A DNA stretch of 64,000 nucleotides from an uncultured Clostridia bacterium. GTDB taxonomy: Bacteria > Bacillota > Clostridia > TANB77 > CAG-508. Within the stretch, counting starts at the first letter, position 1; each line of letters opens with the position of its first letter. Made by a program: the position numbers and the translations under genes. Below the pieces are notes generated by a model. It saw only the letters and a list, made by a program, of their open reading frames with translations. It was not told the origin of the DNA and searched no databases. The stretch spans positions 44,806 to 108,805 of the forward strand of contig CAKPNF010000003.1 of the NCBI GenBank assembly GCA_934168305.1. Reading direction: 5' to 3'. This document shows positions 33,957 through 42,995 of this stretch, piece after piece.

Positions 33957-34370
33957 CTATTTTTTAGGACGTTTAGCACCATACTTAGAACGAGCTTGCA
34001 TTCTATCTTTAACACCAGCTGTATCTAATGTTCCTCTGATGATATGATATCTAACACCTGGAAGGTCTTTTACCCTACCACCTCTAATTAATACAACACT
34101 GTGTTCTTGTAAGTTATGTCCTATACCTGGGATATAAGATGTAACTTCATAACCATTAGAAAGTCTTACTCTGGCTACTTTTCTTAAAGCAGAGTTTGGC
34201 TTTTTAGGTGTAACTGTTTTAACTACTGTACATACACCTCTTTTTTGTGGAGCTCTATTATTTGTTAATTTTTTATTTTTTGAGTTCCATCCATGTTGAA
34301 GAGCTGGTGCAGTTGATTTAGTTATTCCTGTTTGTCTTCCTTTTCTTACTAATTGATTAATTGTTGGCAC
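33957..34370 (-). CDS. rpsL: 30S ribosomal protein S12
   Basis: Decoding-centre protein that influences translational accuracy. The protein starts PTINQLVRKGR and contains KRGVCTVVKTVTPKKPNSALRK-type and IPGIGHNLQEHS segments, with ordinary lysines at the classical streptomycin positions. The start is GTG at 34370, eight bases after AGGAGGTG. The longer in-frame upstream extension (ATG at 34487) is leader RNA. Length is 137. First gene of the str operon, preceded by a long leader hairpin. S12 matters for frame maintenance, but I see no anomaly in it. Confidence 0.97.
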   Translation of the reverse strand: MPTINQLVRKGRQTGITKSTAPALQHGWNSKNKKLTNNRAPQKRGVCTVVKTVTPKKPNSALRKVARVRLSNGYEVTSYIPGIGHNLQEHSVVLIRGGRVKDLPGVRYHIIRGTLDTAGVKDRMQARSKYGAKRPKK

Positions 34371-34454
34371 TTGAATTTCACCTCCTACTTTTATATTTTT
34401 TATTGTAATTTCATATGTGTAATATTTTTGAAATATTTGCAACATATAAAACAA

Positions 34455-34511
34455 ATAAACTGTTACGGAATTGCATAATACATGCAATTTACAATAACAG
34501 TTTATATTTTA
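34455..34511 (-). promoter_or_regulatory. Leader hairpin of the str operon
   Basis: ATAAACTGTTA pairs with TAACAGTTTAT around an inner AATTGCAT/ATGCAATT stem and small internal loop. It lies about 85 bases upstream of the rpsL start and is probably in the 5' untranslated region or serves as the terminator of the upstream gene. Confidence 0.5.
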
Positions 34512-34551
34512 TCATTTTTATGCTTATAAGTCAAGAAAAACTTAAATTTTT

Positions 34552-36174
34552 TTATTCACCACCATGTTCAATATATTCATTAACACATTTTTTTGTTTTA
34601 TCTAGTTCTTTCTTTTCTATTTCTTCCGATGCTTGATTTTCTTTGTTTGTTTGCTTTTCTTTGTTTAATGCATTATGTTCAATTCTATTGTCTTTATTGT
34701 CTACCTTTACTTTATCTCTAAGTCCAGTAAGTTCTCTATCTTCATTAATATACCTAATAGCTATTTCTTTTTGTTCTTGAGCTGTTTTGTTTTTACCACT
34801 CGTCAAGGCTTTTGTATCTTTCTTACTATTTAATAATTTTATATCTTTAATTTTACTAACTTTTTCTTTAATTTTATCAAAAACATTTTTTTCACTTATT
34901 CCATCCAAAGAAGCTATCCCTAATTTTTTAGCATTTCTAGCAATTCTTTTTTCTTTCCAATTAGCAAAAATCCCTGTATCTTTATCAAATTTATATTCTA
35001 TATCTACTGAATCTCTAAGTATCTTCATACTTTCTTCTAGATTATGTTCCCATATATTTCCACCTTTTATTATATTCAAGTATGCTTTAACAAGTGTTCC
35101 CTGATTATCATTTTGTCTTTCTCCTATTTTTTCTAATATTGAAACAAGTGCATAATCAATATTTTTCTTCTTATTATCATTTATAAAGTAAGCATTTACT
35201 CCATAACGTTCCATTATGTCTTTTTTATTTTGGCTTTCTTTCTTATAAAAAGCTTTTTCTTTTTCATTTATGTTTATTTCATTTTTATCAATATTTAATA
35301 TAATTTTATTTTGTTTAATTATATCCTTTTGAGTTAAATTTGTTTCAACTGAATCATGAATTTGTTCTTTGTTAAAATTAGTTTTTTGTTTAATTATTGT
35401 ATTTGAATTATTATTTTTAACATTTTCTTTTACAGCATTTTCTTTTACAACACTTTCTTTTACAGCATTTTCTTTTTCTTGTTTTTCTGCTTTATCTTCC
35501 TCTATTTCATTTTCTTGTTGTTCTTCTTTATCCAACTTCTCTTGTGAAGTCTCTTTATAACCCAAAATTTTATCAAATCCATTTTTATCAAAATTATCCT
35601 CTACCATTTTTATTAAAGCTTCAATTTCCATAAACTTTTCTTTAGGTGTTTGACCATTTAGTAATTTATCAAAATTATTTATTTCTTCCAACCTTAAATT
35701 CAAATCATCAATTCTTTTTCTTCTAAATTCTTGTATTTGATCATTATCTGGAATACCATTTTTTTTATCACGTTCAATAATAGCTTCCAATTCTTCTTTT
35801 CTTGTTTTCAATTTTTTAGCTTCTTCAATTTTTTCAGAAATATTAATATTTCTATTATCATCAATATCTTTTTTCTTTTCTTCTAAGTTCTCAATTATAG
35901 ACTTCTTTTTTTCCAAAATTAATTGATTAAGTTCTCTATCCTTGTTCATTCTTTCTATATCAACTTGTCTAAATTCTTTTTCTTTTTCATCAACTTCTTT
36001 TTGTAAATCTATATAAAATCCACTTTCCTTATCTATAATCTTACTTTGTTCTTGTTGTAATTTTTTTAATTCATCTTGGACTTCTTTACTATTTTGCGTC
36101 AATACATCTAGTTTATTTTGTTGTTCCTTTATATAATTAATTTCACCCGCAATATTTTTTAATATTTCTTCCAT
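34552..36174 (-). CDS. Large coiled-coil protein of unknown function
   Basis: The 540-residue protein is very rich in Lys, Glu, Asn and Gln, with long predicted coiled coils (about 1-175) such as KKLQQEQSKIIDKESGF and NLRLEEINNFDKLL. A low-complexity central part (about 210-255) has EQENEIEEDKAEKQEKENAVK followed by VKENAVKEN repeats. A more globular stretch (about 320-450) includes ERYGVNAYFIN and AYLNIIKGGNIWEHN. There is no signal peptide, membrane segment or catalytic motif. It lies upstream of rpsL on the same strand. A second protein of similar composition, unrelated in sequence, is at 57946. I do not recognise a family. Confidence 0.6.
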   Translation of the reverse strand: MEEILKNIAGEINYIKEQQNKLDVLTQNSKEVQDELKKLQQEQSKIIDKESGFYIDLQKEVDEKEKEFRQVDIERMNKDRELNQLILEKKKSIIENLEEKKKDIDDNRNINISEKIEEAKKLKTRKEELEAIIERDKKNGIPDNDQIQEFRRKRIDDLNLRLEEINNFDKLLNGQTPKEKFMEIEALIKMVEDNFDKNGFDKILGYKETSQEKLDKEEQQENEIEEDKAEKQEKENAVKESVVKENAVKENVKNNNSNTIIKQKTNFNKEQIHDSVETNLTQKDIIKQNKIILNIDKNEININEKEKAFYKKESQNKKDIMERYGVNAYFINDNKKKNIDYALVSILEKIGERQNDNQGTLVKAYLNIIKGGNIWEHNLEESMKILRDSVDIEYKFDKDTGIFANWKEKRIARNAKKLGIASLDGISEKNVFDKIKEKVSKIKDIKLLNSKKDTKALTSGKNKTAQEQKEIAIRYINEDRELTGLRDKVKVDNKDNRIEHNALNKEKQTNKENQASEEIEKKELDKTKKCVNEYIEHGGE

Positions 36175-36333
36175 TTTTCTCTCCTTTCAAAATATACAAT
36201 ATTTTGACATATTATTAAACTTCATCTTAAATTATAGCAAAAAGCAACAAAAATAGCAATAGTTTTATGTAAATTATTACTATTTTTAATATAAATTTAA
36301 CCTATTTGTAATATTTCTGTAATATTTTACCAT

Positions 36334-37693
36334 TTAAAAATTTTGTAAGCTTCTTTCCGCCAGTTTCATATATCTCTCTTTCTTATCTTTTATTTTTTTA
36401 CCTTCCAACTCTGGCAAAATACCAAAATTAGCATTCATTGGCTGAAATTTTTCATTTTCTGTTGAAATATATTTTGCAAGAGCACCAATTACAGTATATT
36501 CAGAAAAATGTATTTTTTCACCGTCCCAAAAAACAGTTTATGGCATTTAATGCAGCAACCATTCCAGAAGAAATTGATTCTACATATCCTTCTACTCCTG
36601 TAATTTGTCCCGCAAAATAAATATTAGAATTAGATTTTAAATTATATGTATTATCAAGTAATTTAGTAGAATTTATATACGTATTTCTATGCATTACACC
36701 ATATTTAACAAATTCTGCATTTTCTAATCCTGGTATCATACTAAATACTCTCTTTTGTTCTCCAAATTTTAGATTAGTTTGAAAACCAACCATATTATAT
36801 ATATTTCCCTCTGTATTATCTTGTCTTAATTGAACTACGGCATATGGTCTTTTAGCAAATCTTGGGTCATCAAAACCAACCGGCTTTAAAGGACCAAATC
36901 TTAAAGTATCAATTCCTCTTTTTGCCATAATTTCAACAGGCATACATCCCTCAAAAATTTCTCTTTTTTCAAAGTCGTGTAACGTAACAACTTCCGCTTC
37001 TATTAATGAATGCCAAAATGCCTCATATTCTTCTTTATTCATCGGTAAATTTATATAGCTTTTTTCTTGTTCTTTTTGTCTATTTTTCCATTCTTCAATA
37101 CATTCATCCTTTTTCTTTTCTTGGTCATATCTATTACCATAAAAAGCTATATCAAAATTTATGCTATCTTTACTGATTATTGGAGCAGCTGCATCATAAA
37201 AATATAATTTATCCTCTCCTGTTAATTTTAAAATTTGTTTTGCCATTTTCTCGGAAGTCAATGGTCCTGTAGCTATTATAACTATCCCATCATTTACATT
37301 TATTTCACTATCAGATTCCACATCTTCTACTTCTTTGTGGATAATTTTAATTAGTGGATTTCCTTCTATTTCTTCAGTAACTCTTTGTGCAAATTTTTCT
37401 CTATCAACAGCCAAAGCTTGTCCAGCTGGTACTTGAGTTTCATCTGCTATTTTTATTAACAATGAATCTAATATTCTTAATTCTTCCTTTAAAAGTCCAC
37501 AAGCATTTGTCAATAAATTTGACTTAAATGAATTACTACAAACTATTTCAGCTAAATTTTCATTTGAGTGTGCTTCTGAAAATTTAATAGGCTTCATTTC
37601 ATACAATTTTACTTTTATTCCAGCTTTTGCAATCTGATAAGCAGCTTCACATCCAGCAAGCCCTCCACCAACAATTGTAATATAATCTTTCAT
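36334..37693 (-). CDS. trmFO: tRNA m5U54 methyltransferase TrmFO, split by a +1 shift at a CGG codon
   Basis: A folate- and FAD-dependent enzyme that makes 5-methyluridine 54 in tRNA. The FAD site is TIVGGGLAGCEAAYQIAKAG at the N-terminus. The SNSFKSNLLTNACGLLKEE, GCMPVEIMAKRGIDTLRFGP and FAGQITGVEGYVES segments are family signatures. The zero frame ends NCFLG-CGG-TGA at 36518. Skipping the C opposite plus-strand base 36523 gives FLGGEKIHFSEYTVIGALAK, then the conserved FQPMNANFGILP, and stops at 36334. The rejoined protein has about 452 residues, close to the family length. As in rluD and the deacetylase gene, the extra base creates a CGG codon and the next +1 codon is glycine. Confidence 0.92.
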
Positions 37694-37722
37694 TTTTTAT
37701 ACCTTTTCCTTTCTACATCACA

Positions 37723-37766
37723 TTGGTCGATTCTTAAAACGTCCTCATTAGTTGAATTGGTTCATT
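37723..37766. repeat. Degenerate fragment of palindromic repeat family B
   Basis: CATTGGTCGATTCTTAAAACG...TTGAATTGGTTCA contains both landmarks of family B with several changes. It lies between the SNF2 gene stop and trmFO. Confidence 0.5.
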
Positions 37767-40700
37767 AGCTAAACAAATTCATAATATCCTCTTTTGAAAG
37801 TCTATTAATAAATGTAGTTTGTGTATTAAGCATATTATCTGTAAGCTCAGCTTTTCTTTGTTGCATTTCGTAAATTTTCTCTTCAATCGAATCTTTAGTA
37901 ATCAATTTATATACTTGAACATTGTTTTTTTGCCCAATTCTATAGGCTCTATCTGTAGCTTGATTTTCTGCTGATATATTCCACCACGGATCATAATGTA
38001 TAACCATATCTGCTCCAATCAAATTAAGTCCTGTACCCCCTGCTTTTAATGAAATTAAGAAAACTCCTATTTCTTGATTTTTATTAAATTCATCAACCAA
38101 ATTTATTCTTTCATCAACTTTAGTAGATCCTGTCAATTTAAAATATTTAATATTTCGTTTTCTTAATTCTTCTTCCATAATATCAAACATTGATGTATAA
38201 CTAGAAAATAATAATATTTTGTGCCCCGCCATTACTCCATCTTCTACAATTTCCATACATTGTTCAAGTTTACTACTTCCATCTTTGTAATCATCTATGA
38301 AGAGTTTTGGATGACAACATATTTGCCTTAATCTTGTAAGTGCTGCTAGTATTTTTATTTGATTTTTTTCAAACCCATTTACATTTATTTCATTTTGTAA
38401 TTCTTGTTTTGCTTGTGCCAAATATGCTAAATAAATTTTTCTTTGTTCTTCTTCCATTTCATTATTCAAAACAGTTATTGTCTTTTCAGGTAATTCTGTT
38501 AATACTTCTTTTTTCGTTCTCCTTAAAACGAATGGCTGTATTAACATTTTAAGTTTATCCATTGTTTCTTTGTCTTCATCTTTTATTATTGCTGTTTCAT
38601 ATTTTAATTTAAATTTTTTATAACTAAACAAATATCCTGGCATTATAAAATCAAAAATTGACCACAATTCTGCTAATGAATTTTCTATTGGCGTTCCAGT
38701 TAACGCAAATCTTGTATCTGCATTTAGTTGCTTTATTGCTTTTGCATTTTTTGTATTATTATTTTTTAAATATTGAGCTTCATCTGCTATTATGAATTTA
38801 AAATTGTATTTTTTTTCATTATAAATGTCTATATCTCTTTTTAATAAATCATATGATGTTATTATTAAATCATATTTATCAATATTTTGTATTATCTCTT
38901 CTCTTTCTGATGCTGTTCCTCTAACTACTCTTATTTTTAATGCTGGTGCAAATTTTTCTATTTCATTTTTCCAATTCAATGATAATGAACTTGGAGATAC
39001 AACAATACTTGCCCTATGTTCATTACCATTTTGCTTATAGTCCAAAATTACTGAAATTATTTGAATTGTTTTTCCAAGTCCCATATCATCCGCAAGTATT
39101 CCTCCAAATTTATATTTATCAAGTGTTTTCAACCATTTATATCCTAAAATTTGATATGGTCTTAATATATTTTCAAATTCCTTTGGAATCTTTTCATCTT
39201 CATCTAATAAATCAATGTCAAGACTATTTATAATATTTTTATATTCTGTATTTTTTGTAATTTGTGTTCCCTTTATCTCTTTTAATAGTTGATTTAAGTA
39301 CAAAGTTCTATTAACTGGAAGCTTTACACTTCCACTTTCCAACTCTTTATAACTTGTATCTGTTCCAGAAAGTAATTTGTCAATAAAATCTATTTCATTA
39401 CCATCTTGTAAATCTAAAAAGTTTCCATTTTTTAATCTATGATATTTCTTTTTTAATTTATATTTATTTAATATTTCTTCAAGCTCACTTAAATCAATAT
39501 TAAGTTGTGATAAATCAACGGACAATAAATTGTTTTCAATTCTAACTCCTAATGAACCAATTTTAGGTTTTATTATTTCTTTTGTTTTAAACTTTTCAGT
39601 TGCTAACACTTCGAATCTCTGCATGTAATAATTTATATCATTCGTCAAAAATTCATATATTTTTTCTTCATCCGGAAGAATAAATCTAAGCTTTTTTACA
39701 TCAAACATAAAACCAGTTTTTCTAAAAACATTCATTGCTTTCGTTTCTTCTACAACATTTCTAGGATATTTAAAACTTTGCTCTTCTTGTTGATTTAATG
39801 GATTAATTTCATTTTCTCCATAACAAAGTTTTACATCTGCAACAATATATTCATTTTCATCAAAATCCAAAAAAACTTTTACTCTTAATTTTTCAGGTTG
39901 ATATTTTTTTATTTCCTTTTCTATATTTTCTTCTATTTTTATTGCACTTTTTACTCTAGGCAATATTACTGAAAATAATTCACCTAACTGGTTTTCACTT
40001 AGTACAACTTGTGTCAAAAAATTTTCTCTAAATAATTTTAACAATTTTAGTGTCGTATTTTCAAATTCTTTTCCGCATCTATGTAATCTGTTTTCTGTTA
40101 AAACATATTTATATTTTCTTCCTTGTAATATAACTACTTTGTATATGTCGAAATCTGCAACAATTCTATATTCACCTTCTGAAATTTTTTCTAAATTAAA
40201 TTTAATATCAGGGTCCATATCAGTAAATTCTACTACATTTTTTTCTGAATCTCTTTCAATAACTATTCGTTTATTTTTCAAAACCTCAAATAACTCATCT
40301 ATTGCAGAATTCCCTATAATTATACTACTTTCATTTAATACTTTTCCATAATATTTATAGTTTGAGTTTGCATTTGAATTTGTAAATGCAATTATTTCTG
40401 AATATTTCATTACAAATTCTAACAAATCTTGACTATCTTTTTCAAACATTTCTTTTGTATGTACAAACTGTAATTTATCTCCATATTTGTAAAATTCTTT
40501 ATTTAACATACATTTATAAAATTCAGTTAAATTTTTTATTTTATACATTCTTTTATTGCCAATTTTAAACTCAATTTTCATTTCTTTTGAAAATTTATCA
40601 TATATAATTCTAGGTTCTATTTTTACATTTCCTTCATTTTTAAATTCTAAATCTAAATTTGAATCTATTTCATTTAATTCTTCATTGTATAATGTTTTTA

Positions 40701-41085
40701 CCAATTGATTAAAACTATTATATTTATCTTGTTTTCTTTTTCCTAATACATTGCTATCAGTTGTTTTTTTGTGTATAATTTCTTCTGTTTGCATATTATT
40801 AAATGTTAATATAGTAGCTAAGCTATGTTTACACACACCATATGTATTATAATAATCTGGGCATGTGCATTCTATAGTTTCTATTTCTCCGTTTTTAACA
40901 TCAATATATGTATTGTAAATATCATTTCCATATGCTTTTCCATGTAATTCAAAATTATTTTTATCATCATATATTGTTTTAATTATTCTTACTTTTTGTT
41001 CTCTTACATATCTTTTCGCTTTTTCTGTAATTAAATATCCTGCATCATTTAACAGCTCTTCAATAATATTTTTGTTTACTAGCAT
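37765..41085 (-). CDS. SWIM zinc-finger SNF2-family DNA translocase
   Basis: A 1106-residue RapA/HepA-like ATPase. An N-terminal SWIM motif (C73-x-C75...C85-x-H87 in IECTCPDYYNTYGVCKHSLA) is followed by a long alpha/beta region. The SNF2 core starts at about residue 640, with GILADDMGLGKTIQII (Walker A), IIADEAQYLKN (DEAQ box) and RFALTGTPIENS. The C-terminal helicase half has LLFSSYTSMFD, GGTGLNLIGADMVIHYDPWW and DRAYRIGQ. Such proteins remodel protein-DNA or RNA polymerase complexes; the bacterial SWIM-SNF2 role is poorly known. It precedes trmFO on the same strand with a 71-base gap. Confidence 0.92.
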   Translation of the reverse strand: MLVNKNIIEELLNDAGYLITEKAKRYVREQKVRIIKTIYDDKNNFELHGKAYGNDIYNTYIDVKNGEIETIECTCPDYYNTYGVCKHSLATILTFNNMQTEEIIHKKTTDSNVLGKRKQDKYNSFNQLVKTLYNEELNEIDSNLDLEFKNEGNVKIEPRIIYDKFSKEMKIEFKIGNKRMYKIKNLTEFYKCMLNKEFYKYGDKLQFVHTKEMFEKDSQDLLEFVMKYSEIIAFTNSNANSNYKYYGKVLNESSIIIGNSAIDELFEVLKNKRIVIERDSEKNVVEFTDMDPDIKFNLEKISEGEYRIVADFDIYKVVILQGRKYKYVLTENRLHRCGKEFENTTLKLLKLFRENFLTQVVLSENQLGELFSVILPRVKSAIKIEENIEKEIKKYQPEKLRVKVFLDFDENEYIVADVKLCYGENEINPLNQQEEQSFKYPRNVVEETKAMNVFRKTGFMFDVKKLRFILPDEEKIYEFLTNDINYYMQRFEVLATEKFKTKEIIKPKIGSLGVRIENNLLSVDLSQLNIDLSELEEILNKYKLKKKYHRLKNGNFLDLQDGNEIDFIDKLLSGTDTSYKELESGSVKLPVNRTLYLNQLLKEIKGTQITKNTEYKNIINSLDIDLLDEDEKIPKEFENILRPYQILGYKWLKTLDKYKFGGILADDMGLGKTIQIISVILDYKQNGNEHRASIVVSPSSLSLNWKNEIEKFAPALKIRVVRGTASEREEIIQNIDKYDLIITSYDLLKRDIDIYNEKKYNFKFIIADEAQYLKNNNTKNAKAIKQLNADTRFALTGTPIENSLAELWSIFDFIMPGYLFSYKKFKLKYETAIIKDEDKETMDKLKMLIQPFVLRRTKKEVLTELPEKTITVLNNEMEEEQRKIYLAYLAQAKQELQNEINVNGFEKNQIKILAALTRLRQICCHPKLFIDDYKDGSSKLEQCMEIVEDGVMAGHKILLFSSYTSMFDIMEEELRKRNIKYFKLTGSTKVDERINLVDEFNKNQEIGVFLISLKAGGTGLNLIGADMVIHYDPWWNISAENQATDRAYRIGQKNNVQVYKLITKDSIEEKIYEMQQRKAELTDNMLNTQTTFINRLSKEDIMNLFS

Positions 41086-41154
41086 GTTTTTTCTCCTTCA
41101 CTTGATGTAATATTATATAACATTTTTATTAATTTATCAAGGGGTATGAAGCTC

Positions 41155-41190
41155 AAAAAAAGCATTTCCATACCTAGGATAATGCTTTTT
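41155..41190 (-). terminator. Intrinsic terminator after the Spo0E-like gene
   Basis: AAAAAGCATT and AATGCTTTTT pair around a 14-base loop; the T-run follows on the minus strand 20 to 50 bases after the stop. Confidence 0.75.
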
Positions 41191-41208
41191 AACAACAATA
41201 ATATTTAC

Positions 41209-41379
41209 TTAAACCATATTAACTAATAGTTTTTTTTTACCATTATTTGAATCTCTATAATACCTTGCTATTAATTCATCTAATTCAATGCTCAATTTAT
41301 AAGTAATAGAATAATCATCACCATTTTCTATACTCTTATTTAATTTATCTCTTAATTTACAAATTTCTTCATTTAACAT
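41209..41379 (-). CDS. Spo0E-like sporulation regulatory phosphatase
   Basis: Spo0E-family proteins are tiny helical hairpins that dephosphorylate Spo0A-P and restrain sporulation. This 56-residue protein has the family pattern: an ICKLRDKLNKSI helix, then LSIELDELIARYYR (SxxLDxLI-type motif with the catalytic-site aspartate). I chose the second nearby ATG (41379) because AAGGAG lies eight bases upstream; the first ATG is only two bases from it. It is monocistronic. Together with cwlD and the deacetylase it supports a spore-forming host. Confidence 0.8.
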   Translation of the reverse strand: MLNEEICKLRDKLNKSIENGDDYSITYKLSIELDELIARYYRDSNNGKKKLLVNMV

Positions 41380-41516
41380 ATTCATCTCTCCTTTTTCGTT
41401 TTTCTCTTTAGTACATTTATAAATTAACACATAAATTTATTCAAGTCAAGTATTTTCAACGGTTTTTTCCAACTTTCGTACGAGTATTTTCATCATTTTT
41501 CGACACATAAAATCAA

Positions 41517-41560
41517 AAAAATACGGTATTAATTTTTTTTCTAATTTAATACCGTATTTT
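41517..41560 (-). terminator. Intrinsic terminator after the M16 peptidase pair
   Basis: AAAATACGGTATTA pairs with TAATACCGTATTTT around a T-rich loop, 14 bases after the stop codon at 41575. Confidence 0.8.
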
Positions 41561-41574
41561 AAACATTTTTTTCT

Positions 41575-42846
41575 CTAACTTTTTACAACAGATAATATCA
41601 TATTTTTTTCATTAAAAACATCTTTTAACACTTGATTTAAATATTCTAAATTTATTGTACTTATCTCTTCCAAGTAATCAAAACTATTTATACCCTTAAA
41701 ATAATCTGACAAAAACATTCTTGAAATATCTGTTATATCATTATATTCTTTTATATATTCACCATATATCATCTTTTTTGTTCTCTCGAACTCTTGCTCA
41801 TTAATGCCAACGTCTATAATCTTTTTTGTTTGTCCTTTAAACATTTCATATAATTCTTCTGGATTATTTGATTGTCCAGTTATAATAATATGTGCATATG
41901 TTTTATCAAAATCATATTCAATACTTGGAACAGAGTAACAATTTCCCATATCATACAATTTTTTATATAATTCTGAACTTGCACCTATTATAATATTTAA
42001 TAATATTTCAATTGATATATGTTTTTTTACTTTTTCTTTTTGTTCAGCTGGAACATCTTTTATACCTATAGAAAAAAGTGGTTTGCTAACCTCCATATTT
42101 TGAATTGCTTTTTCTTTAACTATTTCTCTTGGTTCCTCTTCAAAAATCCTTTTAATCTCACCATTTGCCTTTTTATCAATTAATCTTTTCTTAATTTCTA
42201 ACAATAAGTTTTCAGGTTCAAAATCGCCAGAAATAACCATTGCCATATTTGATGGATTATAGAATGTATTATAACATTTATATAATATATCTTTATCAAT
42301 ATGGCTTATTGTTTCAATCGTTCCTGTAATGTCAAGTTTTACTGGATTTTTATGATACATACATTCTAATGCATTTAAATATACTTTCCAGTCTGGATAA
42401 TCATCATACATCATTATTTCTTGACCAATAATTCCTTTTTCTTTTTCTACATTTTCATCAGTAAAATATGGATGTTGAACATAATCCATAAACTCATCTA
42501 AAGCTTCGTAAAAATTATCTGTACATTCATACAAATAAGCTGTATGATTATTTGTTGTATAAGCATTTGCATTAACTCCTAACGCAGTTAATACATCCAA
42601 ACTGTTCTTTCCATTTTCTTGTTCGAACATTTTATGTTCTAAAAAGTGTGCCACACCTTTTGGAACCTCAGTTTCTTTTGTCTCACCTGGCACTATAAAT
42701 CTACTATCATTCGAACCATAATTTGTTCCCCAAATAATATATTTTTTTTGAATTCCCTTTTTAGGAATTATCATTACAGTCAATCCATTTTCTAGTTTTT
42801 CTATATAAACTTTTTCTTTAACTTTTGAATTTTCAACTATTTGCAT
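41575..42846 (-). CDS. M16 family zinc peptidase (YmfH-like)
   Basis: A 423-residue pitrilysin-fold peptidase. The inverted zinc motif HxxEH is HFLEHKMFE near residue 67, with the downstream glutamate in the EKEKGIIGQEI segment, so this subunit should be catalytic. The protein has two M16 halves with LYECTDNFYEALDEFMDYV and a C-terminal FKGINSFDYLEEI. It is paired with the motif-less homologue upstream, as in the ymfF-ymfH pair of Bacillus, which suggests a heterodimer that degrades small peptides. A family A palindrome separates the two genes. Confidence 0.88.
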   Translation of the reverse strand: MQIVENSKVKEKVYIEKLENGLTVMIIPKKGIQKKYIIWGTNYGSNDSRFIVPGETKETEVPKGVAHFLEHKMFEQENGKNSLDVLTALGVNANAYTTNNHTAYLYECTDNFYEALDEFMDYVQHPYFTDENVEKEKGIIGQEIMMYDDYPDWKVYLNALECMYHKNPVKLDITGTIETISHIDKDILYKCYNTFYNPSNMAMVISGDFEPENLLLEIKKRLIDKKANGEIKRIFEEEPREIVKEKAIQNMEVSKPLFSIGIKDVPAEQKEKVKKHISIEILLNIIIGASSELYKKLYDMGNCYSVPSIEYDFDKTYAHIIITGQSNNPEELYEMFKGQTKKIIDVGINEQEFERTKKMIYGEYIKEYNDITDISRMFLSDYFKGINSFDYLEEISTINLEYLNQVLKDVFNEKNMILSVVKS

Positions 42847-42883
42847 TTTTTCTTCCTTTCCATTATGACATATAATAAACTAA

Positions 42884-42987
42884 AAGGGATTAGGGGGCCA
42901 CCACATCAAATCCCTCTTAAAAATCATATAATTAAAAATATTTATTATAATCAAGAGGGATTTGATGTGGTGGCCCCTTAATCCCTT
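42884..42987. repeat. Palindromic repeat family A, copy 4
   Basis: Left arm AAGGGATTAGGGGGCCACC... and right arm ...GGTGGCCCCTTAATCCCTT pair over about 30 bases around an AT-rich loop of about 40 bases. It lies between the two M16 peptidase genes. Confidence 0.9.
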
Positions 42988-42995
42988 TTAATCAT

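Noticed and set aside
34371..34487. N-terminal extension of ribosomal protein S12
   Set aside because: S12 starts PTINQ; the extra residues are leader RNA, and a GTG start with a strong RBS lies at 34370.
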